A stretch of DNA of 33,511 nucleotides, taken from Planctomyces sp. GTDB taxonomy: Bacteria; Planctomycetota; Planctomycetia; Planctomycetales; Planctomycetaceae. The DNA lies in NCBI GenBank assembly GCA_005778115.1, contig SXKJ01000188.1, forward strand, positions 1 through 33,511, in the 5' to 3' direction. Below are positions 1 to 6,797 of the stretch, piece after piece. The notes beneath the pieces were generated by a model. The model searched no databases and was not told where the DNA came from. It saw only the letters and a list, made by a program, of their open reading frames with translations. Position 1 is the stretch's first letter. The number at the start of each line of letters is the position of its first letter. The position numbers and the translations under genes were made by a program.

Positions 1-792
1 CGTGCTGAACCAATGAGCCCCTTCCCCCTTGGAGTGATACGCCTGGAACTGCAATCGCATTAGCGGTGCGAGCTTCTGCCAGAGGAGGCGAGCTTCCGGC
101 AGATTCCTTTCGATCGCGATCAGTTCATAAAGTCGGCGAGCCGCACCCGGAACGGTGCTCGGGATGCCGGAAATCCAGCCGTGCGAGCCATGGCATAGCC
201 CTTCAAACGCGGCGGTGTCGATGCCCGCATAGACCGTGAAGGTGCCGTTGGTCGCCTGGAGCAACTGGCATTGTCGATCCGGCTCCGGGTGCGACATCTT
301 CACTCCGCCGATCGCCCGCTCCTCAAACAGCTTCAGCAAATGCTCGGTCGTCAGGTCCACCGAGGTGAGCGGAATGTTGTGGTAGACGATGATGGGAATC
401 GAGACCGCCTCCGCAATGCGGCGATAGTGGTCCATCACCTGTGCCGGCGTCGGGGCCATGTAGTACGGCGGCACGATCAGCAGAGCATCGGCTCCGGCAG
501 ACTCGGCAAACTTCGACAGCCGGATCGTGCGTGCGGTCGAGTAGTCGTGCGTCCCGGCGACGACGGGCACGCGCCCCGCGATCGCCTCGAGAGCCGCCGC
601 CAACATGCGTTCGCGGTCCGCGCACTCCATCGCGGGGAATTCGCCGGAGCTTCCCAGCGGCGAGATCGCATCGACACGCTCGCCGATCAGCCAGTCGATG
701 TGCGGCTTGAGCCGTTCCAGCCACAGACTGCCGTCAGGACGAAACGGTGTGATGGACGAGGCACAGACGCCGCGAAACAAAGGTTTGGGCAT
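1..792 (-). CDS. Dihydrodipicolinate synthase (DapA)/N-acetylneuraminate lyase family protein, 3' end outside window
   Basis: Reading the minus strand from ATG at 792 gives 264 uninterrupted codons starting MPKPLFRGVCASSITPF; the gene runs off the window at base 1, so the C-terminus is missing. The protein is a TIM-barrel class I aldolase: the Schiff-base lysine is K165 in GGVKMSH and the conserved tyrosine is Y137 in VYHNIP. The GTHDYST segment stands where the family has its G-T/S-G-x-x-x-T substrate loop. Such proteins cleave or condense 2-oxo acids with pyruvate; true DapA, sialic acid lyase and 2-keto-3-deoxy-sugar aldolases cannot be told apart here. It lies downstream of a 2-hydroxyacid dehydrogenase on the same strand, with a paired repeat between them, and is probably co-transcribed. 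The pairing with a dehydrogenase and a GntR regulator favours a catabolic aldolase over lysine synthesis (inference). Confidence 0.9.
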   Translation of the reverse strand, partial: MPKPLFRGVCASSITPFRPDGSLWLERLKPHIDWLIGERVDAISPLGSSGEFPAMECADRERMLAAALEAIAGRVPVVAGTHDYSTARTIRLSKFAESAGADALLIVPPYYMAPTPAQVMDHYRRIAEAVSIPIIVYHNIPLTSVDLTTEHLLKLFEERAIGGVKMSHPEPDRQCQLLQATNGTFTVYAGIDTAAFEGLCHGSHGWISGIPSTVPGAARRLYELIAIERNLPEARLLWQKLAPLMRLQFQAYHSKGEGAHWFST

Positions 793-820
793 GTTTGACT
801 CCTGTGAGAAATGATTGATC

Positions 821-888
821 GTAGGACGGCCTTTCCAGGCCGTCGATTCACTGACATTCACCAAGACGGCCTGGAAAGGCCGTCCTAC
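821..888. repeat. REP-like inverted pair A1 (GTAG-headed)
   Basis: Two 24-base arms, 821-844 and 865-888, are perfect reverse complements. Each arm is GTAG followed by its own hairpin, stem GACGGCCT / AGGCCGTC around a TTCC (or GGAA) loop. The right arm includes the TAG stop codon (885-887) of the minus-strand dehydrogenase. It belongs to the same family as the pairs at 4648-4729 and 19497-19576, whose stems have different but still complementary bases. Confidence 0.9.
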
Positions 889-1841
889 TTGTTCACGACG
901 TTCGGCAGCGGCTCGCCTCGCAGTGCCATCACCGCGATCTTGGCCGCTGTCTCCCGAAGCGTTCGCACCGACTTGGGACTGGCCGAGGCGATGTGCGACG
1001 CGACGATGACGTTCGGCAGAGAACGCAACGGGCTGTCCGCCGGAATCGGCTCGGGGTCGCAAACGTCGATCGCGGCGGAGGCAATCTGTCCCGATTGCAA
1101 CGCGGCGACGAGAGCGGCGGTGTCGATCAAGTCGCCTCGTGCAAGATTCACCACCACCGACCCGCGTTTCATGCGGCCGAGCGAATCGGCATTCAGCAGC
1201 TTCTTCGTCTGCGGCGTCGACGGGCAATGCAAACTCACAATGTCGGACTGAGCCAACAACTCGTCGAGCGTCACCGGTTCGCATCCCGCAGCGCGGACAG
1301 CGTCGGCCGGAACAAAGGCGTCATGCACGAGCCGTCGGCACTTGAACGGCCCCAGCCGCGCCGCGACCTCGCGGCCAATGCGACCGAAGCCGACAACGCC
1401 CACCGTCTGATCGCGTAATGTCCGCAATTGATCCAGCGCGGGCACCAATCCCCATTTGCCGTCTCGCACGTGCAACGTGTTTGGCACAACCTGCCGCGTG
1501 ACTCCGAGGATGAACGCCAACGTGTGATCGGCGACTTCATCGATGCAGTAGTCAGGAATGTTGCAGACCGGAATGTCCCGCTCGCGTGCCGCCTTCACAT
1601 CGACGTTGTCGTAGCCGATGCCGTATCGCACGATGACTTTGGCACGCTGCATCGCTCCGATCACGTCCGCATTGATCGGCGCGAACTGCGTGATGACCGC
1701 GTCCGCCTCGGCTACGAACGCCTGCAGCGCGGGAACCTGCTTGTCGTTTCCGCTCCGCAGCTCAAAGCCGGCGGCGGACAGGATCGCCTGCTCGACGTCC
1801 AGATTTGGAAAGGAGTAATCGGTGATCGCGACCGTCGGCAT
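885..1841 (-). CDS. D-isomer-specific 2-hydroxyacid dehydrogenase (PGDH/CtBP-like)
   Basis: A 318-residue NAD-dependent dehydrogenase starting MPTVAITDYSFPNLDVEQ. The ATG at 1841 is preferred over an upstream in-frame start at 1877 because GAGGAG lies about 9 bases before it. The nucleotide-binding loop is VGVVGFGRIGREVA. The three catalytic residues of the family are visible: Arg in NLARGDLID, Glu in DVCDPEPIP and His in VIVASHIASAS. Length fits single-domain-pair members without the ACT domain of SerA. The substrate is unknown: phosphoglycerate, glyoxylate/hydroxypyruvate and sugar-acid derivatives are possible. It is divergent from a decayed GntR regulator and probably first in an operon with the aldolase-like gene. 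Its stop codon TAG lies inside repeat A1. Confidence 0.92.
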   Translation of the reverse strand: MPTVAITDYSFPNLDVEQAILSAAGFELRSGNDKQVPALQAFVAEADAVITQFAPINADVIGAMQRAKVIVRYGIGYDNVDVKAARERDIPVCNIPDYCIDEVADHTLAFILGVTRQVVPNTLHVRDGKWGLVPALDQLRTLRDQTVGVVGFGRIGREVAARLGPFKCRRLVHDAFVPADAVRAAGCEPVTLDELLAQSDIVSLHCPSTPQTKKLLNADSLGRMKRGSVVVNLARGDLIDTAALVAALQSGQIASAAIDVCDPEPIPADSPLRSLPNVIVASHIASASPKSVRTLRETAAKIAVMALRGEPLPNVVNK

Positions 1842-1892
1842 GGGGCTGGCTCCTCGGAAGGGGAGAGTGCAGGACAAGATTGACTCGGAATC

Positions 1893-1909
1893 AGATTGTC
1901 AGATAATCT
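1893..1909. promoter_or_regulatory. Candidate operator for the divergent GntR/FCD regulator
   Basis: AGATTGTCAGATAATCT is an inverted repeat with 5-base arms around a 7-base centre. Its core ATTGTCAGATAAT resembles the TTGT-N-ACAA-type sites bound by FCD-class GntR regulators. It sits between the divergent dehydrogenase and regulator genes and overlaps the putative -10 of the dehydrogenase promoter. Function is inferred from form and position. Confidence 0.4.
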
Positions 1910-1933
1910 ATCGACGAGAAATTCGGGCTGCAA
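1905..1933 (-). promoter_or_regulatory. Putative sigma-70-like promoter of the dehydrogenase operon
   Basis: On the minus strand TTGCAG (1928-1933) is followed after exactly 17 bases by TAGATT (1905-1910). It lies about 65 bases before the dehydrogenase ATG. The match to consensus is only moderate. Confidence 0.35.
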
Positions 1934-1992
1934 GCAGCGAACGCGGCTCGGTCGCAGCCGCGTCGTACAAACGAAGAGTCGAGAGGAACCTC

Positions 1993-2415
1993 ATGCAAAC
2001 GCTGCGTCGTCCCAAAGTTCGCGATCAGGTTGCCGGTCAGATCCAGCAATTCATCGTCGAGCAGAAACTCGGTCATGGTGATCGGCTGCCGACGGAGACT
2101 TAGCTTGCGGAGACGTTTGGCATCAGTCGGCTGAGTCTGCGTCAAGCCACCAAGTCGCTTGAGTTTCTCGGCATCGTCGAATCGAAAGCCGGCGTCGGGC
2201 TCACCGTCGGGCGCATCGACATGGAACGAGTCACCGAGCATCTGAGCTTTCATGCGGGCTTGCTGGAAGCCGATCCGCAGCAGCTCATCGACAGCCGCGT
2301 GATTCTCGAAACGGGCGTGCTGCCGCATGTCGTCCGGCGGATGAAGGATGACCCGACGATTGAGGCTCGGCTCCGAGAGATCATCCGGCAGTTCGAGTTG
2401 GCTCGCGAACGCCGG
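1993..2415 (+). pseudogene. GntR-family (FCD-type) transcriptional regulator, amber-interrupted and truncated
   Basis: Translation from ATG 1993 gives MQTLRRPKVRDQVAGQIQQF then IVEQKLGHGDRLPTET, the start of a GntR winged helix, and stops at TAG 2101-2103. In the same frame after the stop, reading continues LAETFGISRLSLRQATKSL, the recognition-helix part, and then a FadR/FCD-type ligand domain start (LIDSRVILETGVLPHVVRRM). A single G-to-T change of a GAG Glu codon would explain the stop. Around 2410 the homology-like reading ends and the minus strand becomes the remnant of another gene, so the C-terminal part of the FCD domain is gone. Internal re-initiation at ATG 2221 would give only a partial ligand domain. 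Its likely former targets are the divergent dehydrogenase and aldolase genes. Confidence 0.8.
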
Positions 2416-4605
2416 CCGAACGCGAGCCAGCCGCGCCACGAATCGCAGACGCTCAGATACGCTTCGACGTCACCTAATTGCGCCGCCACTTCACGAATCG
2501 GCGGCAGCGTTTGTACGAGCAACGCTAAGTCCGGTTCCAACGATCCGCTTCGCAGTTCTTCGATCGCCGGTTGGATTTCGCTCAGTCGCTGCCAAGCTCG
2601 ATCAACGACCGAGGCGGAGGCTTTCGCTCAACGCTTTCGCCAAGTTGGTTTGATGTCGCTCAGACAGGATTCCAGACGGTCGGCCAATTCGCGCCGAGCG
2701 GTCGCTTGTTGCATGAAGCTCGTGGAATCGGAGTCGCCTGGCACCAGCAATGGGGGGGGATTGAGCGGCGAGCGTCTCATCGGTCTCCGCGAAAGCTTCC
2801 ACGATCGCGTTCATGTCGTCGCGAATGTCTGACATCGACCGAGACAAAAACTGATTCAACGACAGTTCCACAACGTTTCGCCACGGTTGCTGAGCGAACT
2901 CGATCTGCAATGCGCGAGTCAAAACATCCCGCACGTCGGTTGCATGAGCTTCGAGCATCGCGGCCGTCGCCGGCTCCATCGTGGGTATCACTGGTTGATC
3001 GGCTTTTTCTCGCCGACGCCGGCGGCGTTTGGTCGGTTTCTCAGGTTCCGGCGTCACCGCAGTCGCGATTGAGGGCTCATCAGGTGTCCGTTCTGCCGTC
3101 AGTGAGGGGAGGGCGGCTTCGAGCCATTCCCCCATTCGCTCGTGAAACGAAACGCCTCGTTCGGGGTCGCGGTCCATCACCAGTGACCAAGCCGCAGCGA
3201 GTGTGTCGTGGGTCTTCCGCAGTTCTTTGTCGAACTTCGGCAGGCGAGCCTCCGCAGTGCCGCTGACTTTGGTGTCGGTCAGATTTTCGAGTTGTTCGCG
3301 CACCTGCTTGTACAAGTTCCGTTGATCATGCTGCGGATCGTGAATCAGAGCGCAGAGGTCGCCCAATTCGAGGTGCTCCAGTCGCCGCGCGACGACGTCC
3401 AACGCAGTTCGCTTGTCGCACACTAACAGCACCCGTTCGCCGCGAGCGAGATGGTCGCCGATGATGTTCGTGATTGTCTGACTCTTGCCCGTGCCCGGCG
3501 GGCCGTGAATGACCAAGCCGCGACACTCGCGAGCCAACCTCACGGCTCGCGCCTGACAGGGATCGGCGAGTGTCACCATTCGCTCGGTCTCGAACTGCCG
3601 TGTGCGACGTTCGCCGGTGGGGGCATCGGGGCGCTCGGTGTTGTCACGGGACGCGTCGAGTCGCACGTCGGCCGCGATGAAGCTTTCCACGGGGCCATCC
3701 AGCGAGTCTCCCCCGACCATCGCCTGCATGTCGCGCAGCAAACCCTGGTTGTTCATTGGAAACAATCCGAGCACGGCGGCAGGAACGATTTCCGCCTTCG
3801 CGTTCTCGTCGTCGGCTCGTGGAGCCGACCGCAACTCGGTTAGCTTGTCGGGAACGAAGGTCTGTGGCTCAAGCTGCAAGACCTCGGAGACACGGCGCAC
3901 TAAGTCGTTGATCTCTACCCAAGGATCATGCGGGGCGGCCGGAAGAGTTGACTCGGCATCAGACGCATCGTTCTCGGTCGGCAGATTGCTCGCGGCTCCG
4001 TTTGTTTCCGGAAGAATCTTCTTGCCGGTCTGACGTTCCAGCCACGCGAAGAGCGCTTCGTTCGGAACGAGAAACTCCGCCCCGTCATGCAAGCCTTCCA
4101 CCACAACCGCCGGATGAGGCCCCGCTCGCATCGCCAACGAGACCGAGACGAACGCGATCGGAGCCAGCAACCGCTTCGCTCCACTGGACTGCCCCTTCAA
4201 CGTCCCCGCCGTGCCCGGCGGCAGGCTGAGCAACGGAAAGCCCACATGCAGCGCATGCACGCCGGTGTCCTGTACATAATCGCGAGCATCCTCGGCCAAC
4301 CCGCGCAGCTTCGTCAGCAACGATTGCTGAGCCGACCACTCGTCTCGCAATCGCAGCTCTTCGGGCGACAGCGTTTCCTCCCCCGATTCCGAAACCTTCT
4401 CGATCTTCTTCGGCGCGGTGACGCGAGCCACCAGTTGCGTGCTCTGCTTTTCCGACAATAGACGCCGCAACGCTTCGACCGGAGTCACGTCTTGCAGCTT
4501 GGCGAACTGCGTCCAATCGACACGCTGCCGGCTGGAATGCGGGCGGCAATTCAGGTTTGGTCCGCGCATCAAACCCGCGAACAGCCGGTCCAGCATTTTG
4601 ACCAA
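2410..4605 (-). pseudogene. Remnant of a large DUF4011-type AAA/superfamily 1 helicase-like protein
   Basis: The longest open stretch (2602-4605, first usable start TTG 4605) gives 667 codons. It has a SRQRVDW segment and a beta-rich part typical of DUF4011 proteins (KRLLAPIAFVSVSL), then a Walker A motif GPPGTGKSQTITNII with K374, followed by VLLVCDKRTALDVVARRLE. Full family members are about twice this length and carry helicase motifs II-VI and often DUF3320; these are absent. Near 2753-2760 a run of eight G (C on the coding strand) marks a frameshift: past it the plausible protein continues in another frame (PLLVPGDSDSTSFMQQATAR), meets a TGA, then continues EPDLALLVQTLPPIREVAAQ until it hits the GntR remnant near 2410. 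The 5' side also has no ATG before repeat A2. The gene is therefore probably dead. Confidence 0.75.
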
Positions 4606-4647
4606 GATCGGGTTCTGCGGTTCGGGAATGACGGAGATGATCCTGTT

Positions 4648-4729
4648 GTAGGTCAGGCTTTCCAGCCTGAACCGAACGCTTCAAACGACGTCGAATCTCA
4701 ATCGGGTCAGCCTGGAAAGGCTGACCTAC
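4648..4729. repeat. REP-like inverted pair A2 (GTAG-headed)
   Basis: Arms 4648-4671 and 4706-4729. Left arm is GTAG plus stem GTCAGGCT / AGCCTGA with TTCC loop; right arm is the reverse complement of GTAG plus GTCAGCCT / AGGCTGAC. The C-G pair at one stem position is swapped between arms while pairing is kept. The element separates the helicase remnant from the amidohydrolase and ends 3 bases from the latter's TGA. Confidence 0.88.
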
Positions 4730-4732
4730 GGT

Positions 4733-5341
4733 TCACGGCAAAACCCGTTGAGCATTCGCACTCCGAATCTGTTGTAACACAGTCTCCGGCAACCCGCTCT
4801 CGGTCAGCTTGAGTTCCGCCGACTCGAAGTAGAACAGCGGAGCGTGTGAACCGAAAAAGATTCGCTGCGGCCCCACTTGCTCGACGAGCTTGGCGACTCC
4901 CGCGACCGATTCGAGCATCGCGATGTCGAACCAGACCTGATCGGCCTTAGCGACGTCGCCGCATTGCAGCACAGGCAGCGAGCGAAAGACATTCAACAGC
5001 ACCAGCCGGATCGCGACCCACAGCTTGATGCCGACCATCGGGCCGTGCTTGATGCAACGATCCATCTCGGCGAGGCTGAAGTCGACGTGCTCGCCACTGA
5101 CGTAGCAGAAGCCGTGCGTTCGATTGGCCCAGTGCGACATCGCCTGCATGACGACATCGTTGTCGGTCTTGAGCTCTTCCGGCGTCGGCGTCTTCGACCT
5201 GGTGCTGCTGAAGAACAGACAGAGCCGTTCGATGCCGTGCCGGTCGGCGATCTCCAGCAGGTTGGCCATCTTCTCTTCCGGAGTGCGACCGGCGACTCCC
5301 AGCAGATGGCAGTGCAAATCCCAGATGCGGTATTGCGGCAT
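4733..5341 (-). CDS. Amidohydrolase-family protein, probably a chimera or internal deletion
   Basis: 202 residues from ATG 5341, with GAGAG just upstream. The N-terminal half starts MPQYRIWDLHCHLLG, and DLHCH is the first metal-binding motif (HxH) of amidohydrolase-2 proteins. The last part, beginning about NVFRSLPVLQCGDVAKADQV and including FFGSHAPLFYFESAELKL, looks like the C-terminal end of another amidohydrolase subtype with its terminal strand and FGSHAP loop. Family members are about 270-300 residues; the central strands expected after GIKLWVAIR, with the next metal histidines, are missing. The join lies near 4985-5010. I infer a deletion that fused two neighbouring paralogues in frame, leaving an incomplete barrel. 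It follows fhcB-like by 15 bases and so is probably in its transcript. Confidence 0.7.
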   Translation of the reverse strand: MPQYRIWDLHCHLLGVAGRTPEEKMANLLEIADRHGIERLCLFFSSTRSKTPTPEELKTDNDVVMQAMSHWANRTHGFCYVSGEHVDFSLAEMDRCIKHGPMVGIKLWVAIRLVLLNVFRSLPVLQCGDVAKADQVWFDIAMLESVAGVAKLVEQVGPQRIFFGSHAPLFYFESAELKLTESGLPETVLQQIRSANAQRVLP

Positions 5342-5356
5342 GATGCTCTCTCAGTT

Positions 5357-6679
5357 TTAGTTCTGAGCCAGACGCTCCATGAGTTGTTTTAACACGGCCT
5401 CGTCGGTCGGCCAGGGGGCTGGCAAGGAGGCCCGGTAGGCGATCGGGATTTCGTCCATCCGGTAGGCCGTGCCGGGGGCATGCAGTCCGTAAACGGCGGT
5501 GGTGAAGCGGACGGTGGGTTCGATGATCGGCGTTGTGGCGGGATAGTCGAGCAGAATCACAGGAATGCGACGCAGGTGGTCGAGAGCCTGCGACGAAAAT
5601 TGTCCCAGGGTCTCGCTGCCGATCAGAACACAAGCGTCCGGTTCACCGCGCGTCAGCAGATCATTCGCTGAGAATTCGCCTGGATTGTAACGCGGATAGC
5701 CACGCGACAGATTGACCGCGAAAGGATAGCCCGTTTGCCAACAGAGCACGCTGTCGGCTCCGCTGACGTCGCCATACAGCCGCATCCGGCGTGCGTGAAA
5801 GCGTGCGAAGTCATTCAACTCGGTGACCAACCGTAGCAAGTTCTCAACATTCAAATGCCCCAACCCCGAGGCACGCGGTGGTCGATGAAAGTCGGTCGCG
5901 GTGAGCCCCAAGCCGAAGAAGACGACTCCATAACGACAGGACTTCATGCGCCGCGCCAATTCGGTCAGCGAATAGAGAGTGCTCTCCGGCAGGCACTGGT
6001 CGCGGAACGACACGCCGCGCACGAGTGCTCGCAAAACGGAGATGGCTTCGAAGTCGCGATCCGGCTCAATCGGAATCACCCAATCGGGGCGAGCGTCGTC
6101 GCGGTCGAGTCGCCAAGCATGAACGTCCCGCTCGTCACCGATCATCACGATTGTGCGATCCGCTCGGCCATTCGGCAGGAAGTCGCAACGAGGGAACGCC
6201 GAGTAACGTTCGGCGTGTCGCGGATGACTGGCTGCCGGGTTGCAGCCCCAGAAGATGACCAAGTCGGCTCGTGTGCTGATCTCTCCGAGCGTGCAGGTCG
6301 ACTCTCCAACCGCTTGCATCGCCATGATCGACGGCCCGTGACACAACGACGCGGTGGTATCGATGGTTGCCCCCAGATGATCGGCCAGTTTCACGGCGGC
6401 TTGTTGACCGCCGGTGCTGCTGCGCGACAGTCCGTAAATCAAGGGGGCGCGAGTCGAGCGGAGCAAGTCCGCCGCAATCACAATCGCACGATCGATGTCG
6501 GCTGGCTCACCGTCGATCTCGGCGGCTGGCCGAGTCACGGACGATTGAGCCAAAAACCACGGCTCGGCCAACGCACAGGCCCGTTCCGCACGCACGACTC
6601 GCGAACCGTCGACCGTCAACTGAAGATCATCGCACACACAGCCACAGACAGGACAGGCGACATCGGAAATCGTGAGCAT
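5357..6679 (-). CDS. fhcB: Formylmethanofuran dehydrogenase subunit B-like protein
   Basis: 440 residues from ATG 6679 (MLTISDVACPVCGCVCDDLQ). The N-terminal cluster motif has C9, C12, C16 and C35, as in the [4Fe-4S] site of FwdB/FmdB and other molybdopterin oxidoreductases. TASLCHGPSIMAM contains the cysteine that in FwdB-type proteins ligates the metal. In bacteria with tetrahydromethanopterin-linked C1 metabolism, FhcABCD forms the formyltransferase/hydrolase complex that handles formaldehyde oxidation; planctomycetes carry this pathway. In those bacterial complexes subunit B is thought to be redox-inactive in dehydrogenation (family knowledge). An upstream in-frame extension to 6934 is rejected because it overlaps the start of the divergent cytochrome gene. 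fhcA, fhcC and fhcD are not in the window; downstream lies the damaged amidohydrolase. Confidence 0.85.
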   Translation of the reverse strand: MLTISDVACPVCGCVCDDLQLTVDGSRVVRAERACALAEPWFLAQSSVTRPAAEIDGEPADIDRAIVIAADLLRSTRAPLIYGLSRSSTGGQQAAVKLADHLGATIDTTASLCHGPSIMAMQAVGESTCTLGEISTRADLVIFWGCNPAASHPRHAERYSAFPRCDFLPNGRADRTIVMIGDERDVHAWRLDRDDARPDWVIPIEPDRDFEAISVLRALVRGVSFRDQCLPESTLYSLTELARRMKSCRYGVVFFGLGLTATDFHRPPRASGLGHLNVENLLRLVTELNDFARFHARRMRLYGDVSGADSVLCWQTGYPFAVNLSRGYPRYNPGEFSANDLLTRGEPDACVLIGSETLGQFSSQALDHLRRIPVILLDYPATTPIIEPTVRFTTAVYGLHAPGTAYRMDEIPIAYRASLPAPWPTDEAVLKQLMERLAQN

Positions 6680-6797
6680 GTTGAGACGCGGGCTTTGGCT
6701 CTTGAAATCGGGGGGACCAGCCGACGACGATAGGTATCCTGCCTCGATTTTCCCACCCAAACTCTCACGCCGCGATTCCCGCAAAGGCTGTTTGTCG

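Noticed and set aside
4085-4684. 199-codon minus-strand frame beginning in repeat A2
   Set aside because: Different frame from the helicase-like protein, and low-complexity Arg/Ala/Gly composition.
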